Positions 31,120-42,164 of a stretch of DNA of 64,000 bases are shown here, piece after piece. The notes below the pieces were generated by a model. That model worked only from the letters and a program-made list of their open reading frames with translations. It did no database searches and was not told the origin of the DNA. The position numbers were made by a program, and so were the translations under genes. Numbering within the stretch: the first letter of the stretch is position 1; every line of letters begins with the position of its first letter. The DNA comes from Neoarius graeffei (lineage: Eukaryota; Chordata; Actinopteri; Siluriformes; Ariidae), in NCBI RefSeq assembly GCF_027579695.1, contig NC_083569.1:70673649-70737648 (forward strand), in the 5' to 3' direction.

Positions 31120-31541
31120 ATTCACATGCACTATATAGTCAAAAGTGTGCTATATACACCTGACCAGTAAAATCCATGTGCTTTCTGAACATCCCATTCC
31201 AGATTTAGTCCACCTTTGCTATGATAATAAATTTTACTCTTCTGGGAAGGCTTTTCACCAAATTTTGGAGCATGGCAGTGAGGATTTGTGGTCATTCAGT
31301 TACAAGAGCATTAGTGAGGTCAAGCACTGATATTAGGCGAGGAGGCCTAGGGTGCAGTCAACATTCAGTGGGGTTGAGATCACGGCTCTGTACAGGAAAC
31401 TAGAAGTATTCTGCACTAAATTTGGCAAACCATGTCTTTATCCTTATCATTATGGAACCTTTAGCCTCCTTAGGTCCAGTACAGCATTACATTGCATTAC
31501 ATTAATGGTATTTAGCAGACGCTCTTATCCAGAATGACATA

Positions 31542-33145
31542 CAGTGGTGTTTGAAAGTTTGTGAACCATTTAGAATTTTCTATATTTCTGCATAAATATG
31601 ACCTAAAACATCATCAGATTTTCACACAAGTCCTAAAAGTAGATAAAGAGAACCCAGTTAAACAGATGAGACAAAAATATCATACTTGGTCATTTATTTA
31701 TTGAGGAAAATGATCCAATATTACATATCTGTGAGTGGCAAAAGTATGTGAACCTCTAGGATTAGCAGTTAATTTGAAGGTGAAATTAGAGTTAGGTGTT
31801 TTCAATCAATGGGATGACAAATAGGTGTGAGTGGGCACCCTGTTTTATTTAAAGAACAGGGCTCTATCAAAGTCTGACCTTCATAATACGTTTGTGGAAG
31901 TGTATCATGGCACGAACAAAGGAGATTTCTGAGGACCTCAGAAAAAGCGTTGTTGATGCTCATCAGACTGGAAAAGGTTACAAAACCATCTCTAAAGAGT
32001 TTGGACTCCACCAATCCACAGACAGATTGCGTACAAATGGAGGAAATTCAAGACCATTGTTACCCTCCCCAGGAGTGGTCGACCAACAAAGATCACTCCA
32101 AGACCAAGGCGTGTAATAGTCGGCAAAGTCACAAAGGACCCCAGGGTAACTTCTAAGCAACTGAAGGCCTCTCTCACATTGGCTAATGTTAATGTTCATG
32201 AGTCCACCATCAGGAGAACACTGAACAACAATGGTGTGCATGGCAGGGTTGCAAGGAGAAAGCCACTGCTCTCCAAAAAGAACATTGCTGCTCGTCTGCA
32301 GTTTGCTAAAGATCACGTGGACAAGCCAGAAGGCTATTGGAAAAATGTTTTGTGGATGGATGAGACTAAAATAGAACTTTTTGGTTTAAATGAGAAGCAT
32401 TATGTTTGGAGAAAGGAAAACACTGCATTCCAGCATAAGAACCTTATCCCATCTGTGAAACATGGTGGTGGTAGTATCATGGTTTGGGCCTGTTTTGCTG
32501 CATCTGGGCCAGGATGGCTTGCCATCATTGATGGAACAATGAATTCTGAATTATACCAGCAAATTCTAAAGGAAAATGTCAGGACATCTGTCCATGAACT
32601 GAATCTCAAGAGAAGGTGGGTCATGCAGCAAGACAACGACCCTAAGCACACAAATCGTTCTACCAAAGAATGGTTAAAGAAGAATCAAGTTAATGTTTTG
32701 GAATGGCCAAGTCAAAGTCCTGACCTTAATCCAATGGAAATGTTGTGGAAGGACCTGAAGTGAGCAGTTCATGTGAGGAAACCCACCACCATCCCAGAGT
32801 TGAAGCTGTTCTGTATGGAGGAATGGGCTAAAATTCCTCCAAGCCGGTGTGCAGGACTGATCAACAGTTACCGGAAACGTTTAGTTGCAGTTATTGCTGT
32901 ACAAGGGGGTCACACCAGATACTGAAAGCAAAGGTTCACATACTTTTGCCACTCACGGATGTGCAATACTGGATCATTTTCCTCAATAAATAAATGACCA
33001 AGTATAATATTTTTGCCTCATTTGTTTAACTGGGTTCTCTATATCTACTTTTAGGACTTGTGTGAAAATCTGATATTGTTTCAGGTCATATTTATGCAGA
33101 AATATAGAAAATTCTAAAGGGTTCACAAATTTTCAAGCACCACTA
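31542..33145 (+). mobile_element. Nearly complete Tc1-like transposon
   Basis: Length about 1.6 kb. Inverted ends start CAGTGGTGTTTGAAAGTTTG (left) and TTTCAAGCACCACT (right), with longer imperfect repeats extending into CATTTATTTATTGAGGAAAA. TA at the left; the right end is degenerate (CACTA). An internally deleted sister is at 45871-46925. Confidence 0.9.
31907..32925 (+). pseudogene. Tc1-like transposase, two inactivating lesions
   Basis: DD(34/35)E transposase: MARTKEISEDLRKSVVDAHQ opens the paired-like helix-turn-helix. The catalytic blocks are VLWMDETKIELFG (first Asp), QQDNDPKHT (second Asp) and SPDLNPMEMLWKDLK (Glu). After QST at about 32019 a 4-nt deletion relative to the copy at 46258-46558 shifts the frame until about 32179. 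A stop (TGA at 32761-32763) follows KDLK, and the C-terminus continues in frame to HTRY and TGA at 32923-32925. The expected intact length is about 340 residues. The core is otherwise long and open, so the copy died fairly recently. Confidence 0.9.
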
Positions 33146-33443
33146 ATCAAAAAATGTTCTGTGCTTAGAGATGCTGATGGGGTTTAGGTGCCTTGCTCAG
33201 GGGCACTTCAGCCATTCCTGCTGGTCCAGGGAACCAAACTCGTGAGCTTTTTTGACTGTTTTTCCCCCAAAGTTGCTTCTCTAACCATTAGGCCACAGCT
33301 TCCCCATTCTAGATGTTCAGGTGTCCATGTACATTTGCCAATATAGTGTAGTTTGTAAAATAAATATGCACTGAGGGGAATCCATGGATTTTATTTTATT
33401 TTTTTATTAATTGAGGCCCTGACTGTAAACACTTGATAACCTC

Positions 33444-33817
33444 ATCTCATCTCATTATCTCTAGCCGCTTTATCCTGTTCTACAGGGTCGCAGGCAAGCT
33501 GGAGCCTATCCCAGCTGACTACGGGTGAAAGGCGGGGTACACCCTGGACAAGTCGCCAGGTCATCACAGGGCTGACACATAGACACAGACAACCATTCAC
33601 ACTCACATTCACACCTACGGTCAATTTAGAGTCACCAGTTAACCTAACCTGCATGTCTTTGGACTGTGGGGAAACCGGAGCACCCGGAGGAAACCCACGC
33701 GGACACGGGGAGAACATGCAAACTCCACACAGAAAGGCCCTCGCCGGCCACGGGGCTCGAACCCAGACCTTCTTGCTGTGAGGCGACAGCGCTAACCACT
33801 ACACCACCGTGCCGCCC
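33444..33817 (-). mobile_element. SINE type A
   Basis: Full-length, minus orientation, with a clean target duplication CACTTGATAACCT / CACTTGAGAACCT on either side. Confidence 0.95.
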
Positions 33818-34383
33818 ACTTGAGAACCTATTCTCTAAAAATGAAATGTTATGTCTTTTCATCACAATTAAATTAAGTCTTAATTAGGATAATGACTAAA
33901 CACAGTACAACCAAATATACTGTATTCCTTTATCCTTTGTATATGGGAAGGGTTGTATGAAAACCATTCTGTAGTCATAGACACCATTCACATTCCCAAC
34001 AAGGTCACTTTTATTATATGTGCATAAATCTTTATGTTGAATAAATTGGCCAAGCTTCCAGAGCATGTATTCTGAAAGCACAGTGGGGTTTCATGTTTAA
34101 ACTCCAAAAAAACCCCAAAAGTAAACTCCTTTATGCTGACAGATAATATGCATACAAGACATGTTTGAGTGTTCGCTTGTTCATATTTGTGCCTGTATAC
34201 TGTGTACAGATTTTATTTTAAAAGAAAAACAATGTCCCTGGGTGCTGACATCTTACTCTCTCCAAGGTTCAAATATCGCACTCTGAGGACAAATTGTGAC
34301 GTCATCTACACACTACATGATTCACAGAGGCTAGTGGATCTCGTGGATACATCGCTTCTAAATTCTTGTAATCAACCCTAAAG
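33818..34383. other. Unique spacer downstream of ppp1r14b
   Basis: No exon or repeat seen. Confidence 0.4.
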
Positions 34384-34431
34384 ATGCCCGAGTGTCGAGC
34401 ATTTGGGTGCAAAAATAAGCCCAATCATTGA
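34384..34431 (+). pseudogene. THAP start relic
   Basis: The ATG at 34384 reads MPECRAFGCKNKPN then a stop. This is the stereotyped THAP N-terminus with the first zinc Cys pair (CRAFGC). The remainder of the domain is not recognisable, so this is a short relic. Confidence 0.5.
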
Positions 34432-34639
34432 TCATTTCACGTGACATGCTTTTGTTTGTTTTTATGTGCATCTCGGAGTAACCATTCCTGAGAACATAGC
34501 CTTCTTCTCAAGGAAGACACAATGTGCTTTGCACACACTTGTGAATGAACCACTGTCATGATTTTTCACATTTTATAACTTATGTCCAAATATGTTGATT
34601 AAAAATGAAACATAACACACTGTAAGACAGAAAGTGGTG

Positions 34640-36330
34640 TTTTAAAATATTTTTTATTCAAGTTGCATAAAGTTTAACAAACCCAGGAAACTAACAAAAC
34701 GTGTTTACTGCTACATTTTCTCATAATTTCCCCCACCCCACCAAATATGACCTTCAATCGCAGACTAATGTCAGATTCCTGCACTGTATCAAACGTATCA
34801 TTTCTCTTATTAAATTTAGTTCACGATTTGTCTATTTAATGTGCTGTTGCATGAAAAAAACAACAACAGCTTTATCTGATACAATACACACACTATTAAA
34901 ATGGACAAATCCATTGTATTTTACACACATCTAAAACTTACTGTTTTCAACCTGTATTCAAGGTTCAAATGTTATCAACTTATTTCTTCTAGAAAACAGA
35001 ATCCAGGAGAGTACAATAAGGAGGTTTTGAACACAAAAGCAAAAAAAAAATTACAAAATCGCTGTTTTATATACTGTATATTTCCCAAATGAATGCCTCC
35101 GTTTATTTGGTTTGTGTACCATATGTACTAAGGCAACATCTGTTATAGAAAAGGGTATTCTTACTGGGAAAAGATGAGGACTGGATGGAGAGAGGAGGAA
35201 CTAAATAGGAGCTGTGGTTAGAAGGACTATCGCTGTCTCTCTCTTGCATTTCACTCCAGATCATGTGGAGTTACTAATTAACAGTCATTACATGATAAAA
35301 TATCATACAATTTAAAAAGGCTGTGTACTCATCTGTGTATACTGAATGGATGTCAAAAATGGGGGGTTGAAAGTGAAGCACTTGGCCACTCAGTCCACTG
35401 CAGACATGGGATATGCGATTAGCCCTATTATCGCTGTGTTATGAGAAAGGAAGCAGATGGCTTTCTGAGTAAGATGATTTCGCAGAATCAAATGAAAGTA
35501 TTAATTGGGATCTTATAAACTGATAAAACCTCACGGCAAGCTGCTAGACCCTCCAGCATGCCATAATCTCCCTCTGTGCACCACATGCCATCGTGCACAT
35601 CTGTGTTTGAGTGTGGGGCCCAATAACCACAGCTGTGGCGTGTGGTTCCTACAGATCCCTGAGGGGGGTGACGCCCGTCTGTCTGCGTGAGTGTGTGTGT
35701 GGAGAAATGTGTGTTTTTAAGTATGTGGGTTTGCATGTCTCAAAAAAAAGCTCCATTTTTCCACCACCATCCACCTCATCCTCATCCACATGAACAAACA
35801 TATTGACATCACTCCATTGCAAGCCCTTTCATGCTCTATGGGAGGGGGGGTCAAATCAAGGAATTTGTTTGTTTGTTTGAATGGACAAGGCCACATACAT
35901 CTCATATCTTCCAAATGTACTATATTGCAGTTAAGGGCCATAATATTTTCAGAGAAGTACAAACAGCATGTTTATAACGAGTGCTGTCCACTGGGGACAA
36001 GTGTACAGTATTGCATTAGAGCAAAATTTCACACAGTCACCTAACATCTAAAAACGTACGTGTTGAAATATATCGCTAGGATTTCTACAAATGCTTCAAA
36101 ACACAATGAAATCGTTTCCCCTTTTAGAAAAAAAAATAATATACCATAAAGTTAACAAAATGAATAAAACAAAAATAAGCCCTGCTTATAAGAATCTGAT
36201 TGGCTAGATTCCCCAGTCACCTCACTTCCTCCTCTGTCTCATGTGATTGGTTGAGCACCTGTTGAAGCAGAGGAGGAAGCTGGGATTGGCTGGGGGAGGG
36301 TTAAGAGGAGGAGCCGAGGCTATTGGTGCA
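34640..36330 (-). other. Probable 3' UTR of ppp1r14b
   Basis: About 1.7 kb of repeat-poor sequence follows the stop codon on the minus strand. A canonical AATAAA (plus TTTATT at 34653-34658) would place cleavage near 34.64 kb. No other ORF fits. Extent inferred only from signal and sequence character. Confidence 0.55.
34653..34658 (-). terminator. Candidate polyadenylation signal of ppp1r14b
   Basis: AATAAA on the minus strand, in an AT-rich context about 1.67 kb after the stop codon. Other AATAAA-like hexamers exist nearer the stop, so alternative ends are possible. Confidence 0.45.
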
Positions 36331-36399
36331 TCATTTCTTCTGAGGCGTGCTGAGCTTCTGCATGCCGCGGATTTTGTCAAGCAACTCGACTACAAAGTC
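36331..36399 (-). CDS. ppp1r14b: ppp1r14b, last coding exon
   Basis: Encodes DFVVELLDKIRGMQKLSTPQ, then KK and TGA at 36333-36331. It matches the PPP1R14B C-terminus, whose family-specific ending is KIRGMQKLSTPQKK. Strong acceptor: a CTTTCTTCTTTTTATCCCTGCAG-type tract (pyrimidine-rich, AG at 36401-36400). The exon enters in phase 0. PPP1R14C ends differently (RKLSPPQKKSV), so the B type is preferred. This C-terminal helix packs in the PHIN domain that docks on the PP1 catalytic subunit. Confidence 0.93.
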   Translation of the reverse strand, partial: DFVVELLDKIRGMQKLSTPQKK

Positions 36400-36659
36400 C
36401 TGCAGGGATAAAAAGAAGAAAGAGGGACAAACGATTAATGGCTTTTCAAGAGATTTGCTCAAAATCTGGAACTTCAGTACAGTTTTGTGTACATTATAAC
36501 TGTACTTACTGAAGTGATTAGAAATGCTGGCAAAATATATTCATTAGGGCTTCAGGATATGACAAATAATACCAACATTGCAAATATTAATTCAAACCCA
36601 ATAAAAAAAAATAGAATTGTGAGTAAACTCAGTATAGAATACCCCCCGCTTACGAGCCT

Positions 36660-36862
36660 GTCATCATATATTGCCATATGTAAGGGAATAAGTTGAATTA
36701 TGGTATACTGCAACTGTGTAAAGTTTCATCAAAATTCATCAAACCGTTTAGGAGGAGTTGCACTTATAATACACAGGGACAGACGGATGGACGGACGGAT
36801 GGACAGGGTGATTCCTATATACTACCCCCCCCAAAAAAAAAAACTCTTTGCAGGGGGTATAA
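36660..36862 (+). repeat. Dispersed fish repeat
   Basis: GTTTCATCAAAATTCATCAA, then GACAGACGGATGGACGGACG and CTTTGCAGGGGGTATAA: a repeat with an embedded GGAC-type simple tract. Family name not known to me. Lies in ppp1r14b intron 3. Confidence 0.5.
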
Positions 36863-37940
36863 AAAGTTGGGACACTGTAAAACAAAAACAGAATGTGAAA
36901 ATTTGCAAATCATGGAAACCCTATATTTCATTGAAAATAGTACAAAGACAACATATCAAATGTTGAAACTGAGAAATTTTTATTGTTTTTTGAAAAATAT
37001 ATGCTCATTTTGAATTTGATGGTATCAACAAGTTTCAGAAAAGTTGGGACAGGGACAATAAAAGACTTGAAAAATTGTGTAATTTAAAAAAAAAAACAAA
37101 ACCTAATTTGGTTAATTGGCAGCAGGTCAGTCACATGATTGGGTATAAAAAGAGCATCCCAGAGAGGCGGAGTCTCTCAGAAGTAAATATGGGGAGGGGT
37201 TCACCGCTCTGTGAAAGACTGCATGGGCAAACAGTGCAACAATTTAAGAATAACGTTCCTCAATATAAAATTGCAAAGAATTTGGGGATCATATCATCTA
37301 TGGTACATAATATCATTAAAAGATTCAGAGAATCTGGAGAAATCTCTGTATGCAAGAGACAAGGCTGAAAACTGACATTGGATGCCTGTGATCTTCAGGC
37401 CCTCAGGAGACACTGCGTTAAAAGCAGACACGTGTCTGTAGGGAAAATGCTTTCTGTACATATTAAAACTGCATGGCTCTGTAGTAAAAGAGTCTGGGTG
37501 TTAAACTGGCCTGCCTGCAGTCCAGACCTGTCTCCTATTTAAAATATTTGGTGCATTATGAAGCGCAAAATACGACAAAGGAGACCCTGAACTGTTGAGC
37601 AACTGAAACTGTGTATCAGGAAAAAAGAGGACATTTCACTGTCAAAACTACAGCAGTTGGTCTCCTCAGTTCCTAAACGTTTCTAGAGTGTTGTTTAAAA
37701 TAAAGATGCTACAGTGTTAAACATGTCCCTGTCCCAACCTTTTTGAAACGTGTTGTTGACATCAAATTCAAAATGAGTGTATATTTTTCAAAAAAAAATT
37801 TCTTAGTTTTAACATTTGATCTGTTGTCTTTGTAGTATTTTCAATGAAATATAGGGTTTCCATGATTTGCAAATTATTGTATTCTGTTTTTATTGACAGT
37901 TTACACAGCATCCCAACTTTTTTTTGAATTGGGGTTGTAT
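36859..37940 (+). mobile_element. Second Tc1-like family, internally deleted
   Basis: Right end GGGATGCTGT...AAAAAAGTTGGG in reverse, left end AAAAAGTTGGGACACTGTAA. The transposase N-terminus (about 37192-37368) reads LHGQTVQQFKNNVPQYKIAK then MVHNIIKRFRESGEISV, and the distal part has LNWPACSPDLSPI then IWCIMKRKIRQRR. The middle of the catalytic domain is missing and stops are present. Confidence 0.8.
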
Positions 37941-37950
37941 ACTGATACAC

Positions 37951-38313
37951 GGGCGGCACAGTGGTGTAGTGGTTAGCGCTGTCGCCTCACAGCAAGAAGG
38001 TCCGGGTTCGAGCCCCATGGCCGGCGAGGGCCTTTCTGTGCGGAGTTTGCATGTTCTCCCCGTGTCCGCGTGGGTTTCCTCCGGGTGCTCCGGTTTCCCC
38101 CACAGTCCAAAGACATGCAGGTTAGGTTAACTGGTGACTCTAAATTGACCGTAGGTGTGAGTGTGAATGGTTGTGTGTGTCTATGTGTCAGCCCTGTGAT
38201 GACCTGGCGACTTGTCCAGGGTGTACCCCGCCTTTCGCCCATAGTCAGCTGGGATAGGCTCCAGCTTGCCTGCGACCCTGTAGAACAGGATAAAGCGGCT
38301 ACAGATGATGACA
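37951..38313 (+). mobile_element. SINE type A in ppp1r14b intron 3
   Basis: Full-length, flanked by ATACTGATACAC / ATACTGATGCAC (12-bp target duplication, one mismatch). Confidence 0.95.
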
Positions 38314-39216
38314 CTCATACTGATGCACTTTTTGACGTGTTATGTGTATTAGGTTATTATTACTCACTGTAGCAAGTAATGATTTTTTTTCCCTTTTTCG
38401 GTTTTCTCATTAAATACTACTTTCTTGTTGCAATCCTGGACAGCTGGAACAGGCAGGTTGTGTCCGTTCTTTTATATTTTATTCATAGAATAAATTATTT
38501 TATTCATATTTATTCATGAAAAAGCTTCTCATTTTGTATGCAGATTTGAACTTAATAAGCCTCATGGTGGTGCAATGTTCCTTGATGCTGTAACTACAGA
38601 ACAAACCCCTCTTTGCAAAAACCACCTCATGCTGCACTACACACATCACATATGATATACTAAATTAGAAAGTTTGTAAGAAGTTAATAAATCATATAAT
38701 ATATATATTCTTTTGTTTCTTTTACTTTAATTAATTCATTGAACTTTCAAAATTTTTTTAATATAGACCTGAGGTATTCAAACTGTGAGGCAATAGCATG
38801 GGGAGGTGCAAGTGAGATGGAAAATACAAAAAAAAAAAAAATTTCAATCACCGTTTCAGACCTGCTAACCTTTAAACGTTTCACAGGAGACTGATATTTT
38901 AACAGTGCACAAAATATATAGAGCAGTCTTCTTTTCCCCCTATTAAAAACAGCAGATGTGAATCAATAATGACTGACGGTTGCGCAGGTGTTTTGAGTTC
39001 TCTGCTTAAAAGGTGTGCTAATGCAACATGCTCACATTCCATCATGGTATTTTTTTTTTGAGTTCATTTATGTGAAATAAAATCTATCATTGTGAGTCCA
39101 AATTAACTATCAGTATATAAGTTGATAACAGCTGTTAAGTATATTTATTAGTGATGCCACTAAAAATGTCGGTCAAAAACAGTCAACGCCTTTTTCAGTT
39201 TTTGGCCAAAGTGTGT

Positions 39217-39275
<59 letters not shown>

Positions 39276-39821
39276 TACATGGCTTAAAAATAATGAAATG
39301 GAATGTTTCAACATTAAAAAAAAAAAATATATATATATATATACACACACTATGAACAGCAGTAAGCCATAATAAATGAAACAAAGTCAATATTTGGTGT
39401 GAGACGACCCTTTGCTTTAAAAAAAAATTAAAAATAGTAGTCTCAGGTACAGTGAGTGCAGTTTTATGTGGAAATGAGCTGTAGGTTTTACTGAGCATCT
39501 TACAGAAGCAGCCACAGTTCTTCTGGACACTTTGACTGTCAAACTCGCTTCTTCATTTTGCACCAAAACCCAGCAGCCTTCATTATGTTTTCTTTTTTCA
39601 ATCTGAAAAGTGCTCTCTTATGTAATATGCTGCTCAGATACAAACTTTTTTTTTCCTGTAACATTTAATTTTGTGCTGTAAAATGAACATTTGGACTCTA
39701 AAATGTTTTTGTATGGACTCGATAATGCAGAAGTCATAAAATAGAAATCTATAACAAAGTTTGTATGAAAATAAAAAAAACCATAGGGTGCCTCAGACTT
39801 TTGCACAGCACTGTACAGTAT

Positions 39822-39880
<59 letters not shown>
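38314..39880. other. ppp1r14b intron 3, simple repeats
   Basis: AT-rich intron with (CA)n at about 39219-39270, (TA)n at 39328-39342 and 39826-39880, and a Tc1-type terminus (GTGCCTCAGACTTTTGCACA near 39789) whose partner was not found. Confidence 0.6.
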
Positions 39881-39884
<4 letters not shown>

Positions 39885-40477
39885 TGATTCCACGCTTATG
39901 GGTACTGAAATGGGGACATGAACTTATTCACCTAAAACCATTTCTTTTTTTACCATCAGGTCACAAAACATGTAATCTTTAATGAATGATATGTTAAAAG
40001 ATAACTTTAATTTTCTGAGATGTAATAAAAACATATTTATATGCCAAAGTCAAGCCTATGAGTTCCAAAATGATGTCTGTTACATTACTTCTGTTACGAT
40101 TGTCCATCTCGCGTCTGTTACAAATTACAATCTAGCTATATACCCTGTTAATCTTATTGAAAGAATGTGTATGTTTATTCTACTACACGTGTTTATTAAT
40201 TATATTTGCTAAAACATCACCTTCCTATGTTTCAAAAAGTAATTCTACATTGTTAAAATTGAGAATATATATGTCCACAACACTTCTGTTACGTTCTGAC
40301 TTTGGCATATAAATATGTTTTTATTACACCTCAGAAAATTAAAGTTCTTTTAACATATCATTCATTAAAGATTACATGTTTTGTGACCTGATGGTAAAAA
40401 AAAGAAATGGTTTTAGGTGAATTTTTAAAAATAAGTTCATGTCCCCATTTCAGTACCCATAAGCGTGGAATCACTCA
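39881..40477. mobile_element. MITE with long inverted repeats beside exon 3
   Basis: TGAGTGATTCCACGCTTATG at the left and its complement at the right, with inverted arms of about 175 bp (39881-40053 and 40297-40477). TA flanks. It ends only about 54 bp from the 3' end of ppp1r14b exon 3. Confidence 0.9.
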
Positions 40478-40531
40478 TATATAAAATTTTTAATATTTAT
40501 TTCATTTTAACTTGGTGGAAAAGGTGCTTAC

Positions 40532-40564
40532 TTCAGTAGGTTTGTAACAGTCCACCAGCAGATC
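40532..40564 (-). CDS. ppp1r14b: ppp1r14b, third coding exon (33 nt microexon)
   Basis: Encodes DLLVDCYKPTE in phase 0, between a strong acceptor (TTCTTTTGCAG) and donor GAA|GTAAGC. The matching human PPP1R14B segment is ELLVDCYKPTE. Eleven codons make this a microexon, as in the rest of the PPP1R14 family. Confidence 0.93.
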
Positions 40565-40666
40565 CTGCAAAAGAACAGAAGAAATACTTCGTTAATAAAA
40601 ACAATCCTTCCTGAAAATACTGTAAAATATTAAAATGGCATCGGTAGAGGATGTGAATCGCACAAC

Positions 40667-40750
40667 CTTAACGCGTGCAGCGCGATCCTCATCATTCTGC
40701 ATGTCCAATAACTCATCCACATCTATCTCCAGTTCAGGAATCGCCTCCTC
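40667..40750 (-). CDS. ppp1r14b: ppp1r14b, second coding exon
   Basis: 28 codons in phase 0: EEAIPELEIDVDELLDMQND then EDRAARVK. Acceptor GTGTGCTACAG|GAGGAG, donor GTTAAG|GTTGTG. PELEIDVDELLDM and RAARVK identify PPP1R14B over paralogues A, C and D. The protein is a phosphorylation-dependent inhibitor of PP1/myosin phosphatase, acting in the cytosol. The regulatory threonine and the start codon lie in exon 1, which I could not find in the window and which should lie beyond 64 kb. Confidence 0.93.
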
Positions 40751-41058
40751 CTGTAGCACACACACAAGTGAAAGGGACACAGAAAGACAGTGGTAAGAGT
40801 TCTGCACTTGCGATTGACAGTTTTTGTGTTTCTATGGGAACGGTGTAACCGCACATTGTATCGAAAAACTGTATTCCAAAAGTTAAGCCAAACAAATTAG
40901 ACAGACTGAACCTATGATGTAAATAAGTGATGAAATCCCATGGAGGATTAAATCATCTTTGCTACAAAAACGGTGTAGTAACACCTGCTTACCACAAGAG
41001 GTCCCCATTATGAAGGTGATCAAAAACAATCTGGCCAGTGATTATCTTTATAGTAATA
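40751..41058. other. Start of ppp1r14b intron 1
   Basis: Unique sequence without a supported exon. No coding match to the expected exon 1 (a KVTVKYDRKELRKRL-type segment) is seen from here to the window end. Confidence 0.5.
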
Positions 41059-41498
41059 CACTATATGGCCAAAAGTTTGTGGACATCTGGCTACAACACT
41101 CATGCTTTTTGAACAACCCTTTCTAGATTTCGTCCCACTTTGCCGTTTTCATATCCTCCACACATCTGCGAAGCCTTGCTACTAGACTTTGGAACATGGC
41201 TGTGGGGATTTTCCCATTCAGCAACAGGAGATTTCATGAGTGACCTGTGCAGGCCACTCAAGTTCTTCCATTCCAAACGTGGCAAACCATGCCTTCATGG
41301 AGCTTGCTTTGTGCACAAGGGTACTATGATGCTGTAACCGGTTTGGGTTCCTTGGTTCCAGTAAAGCGAATTTCTAATGATACAACATACAAAGGCATTC
41401 TAGACAGTTGTGTGCTTCCAATTTTGTGGCAACACTTTAGGAAAGAACCACATGCTGGCGTGGTGGTCGGGTGTCCACATACTTTTGGCCACATAGTG
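41059..41498. mobile_element. Mariner-type MITE
   Basis: CACTATATGGCCAAAAGTTT at the left and ACTTTTGGCCACATAGTG at the right, TA on both sides. Uninterrupted relative of 31129-33348. Confidence 0.9.
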
Positions 41499-41772
41499 TA
41501 CATCTAACATGACACCACACCCTTTTATACATTTTGCATGAATGTATAAAAATCCTACTTTTTAAACAGTGCTTTTGTACCTTGAACAAAAAAACAACCT
41601 TTACTCCCACATTGTACTTCACAATCTTATATTTACACAGACATATTTTTGATTCACCTAATTTCACCATCAATAATTCAATAAAAGTTACTGCCGAATA
41701 TTTAAAGAATTTTAATTTTTTTGGTTTAACTAAATAAATTAAATCAATAAATAATTCAATTTCATTGTTTAG

Positions 41773-42150
41773 GGGTGGCACAGTGGTGTAGTGTTTAGCG
41801 CAGTCGCCTCACAGCAAGAAGGTCCGGGTTCGAGCCCCGGGGCCAACGAAGGCCTTTCTGTGCGGAGTTTGCATGTTCTCCCCGTGTCTGCGTGGGTTTC
41901 CTCCGGGTGCTCCGGTTTCCCCCACAGTCCAAAGACATGCAGGTTAGGTTAACTGGTGACTCTAAATTGAGCGTAGGTGTGAATGTGAGTGTGAATGGTT
42001 GTCTGTGTCTATGTGTCAGCCCTGTGATGACCTGGCGACTTGTCCAGGGTGTACCCCGCCTTTCGCCTGTAGTCAGCTGGGATAGGCTCCAGCTTACCTG
42101 CGACCCTGTAGAACAGGATAAAGCGGCTAGAGATAATGAAATGAGACGAG
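41773..42150 (+). mobile_element. SINE type A
   Basis: Full-length copy, with GTAGTGTTTAGCGCAGTCGC in the A-box region, ending ATGAAATGAGACGAG. Confidence 0.95.
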
Positions 42151-42164
42151 ATCAAAAATCATGA

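Larger units (their letters stand above)
31485..33305 (-). mobile_element. tRNA-derived SINE (GGCCTAATGG type), split by Tc1
   Basis: Minus-strand SINE with head CTAATGGTTAGAGAAGCAAC (complement at about 33275-33300) and tail TGGATAAGAGCGTCTGCTAA (complement at 31505-31530). The Tc1 element entered the tail at TA. Relatives at 53848-54043 and 56215-56416 are uninterrupted. Confidence 0.85.
31129..33348. mobile_element. Mariner-type MITE hosting two later insertions
   Basis: Ends CACTATATAGTCAAAAGT and TGCCAATATAGTG. Sequence of the outer element is 31129-31484 and 33306-33348. It matches the uninterrupted relative at 41059-41498 in order and spacing (CATGC.TTTTGAACA, TTTGGAACATGGC and so on). 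Confidence 0.8.

Noticed and set aside
39219-39270. CRISPR-like array
   Set aside because: It is a dinucleotide microsatellite in a vertebrate intron.
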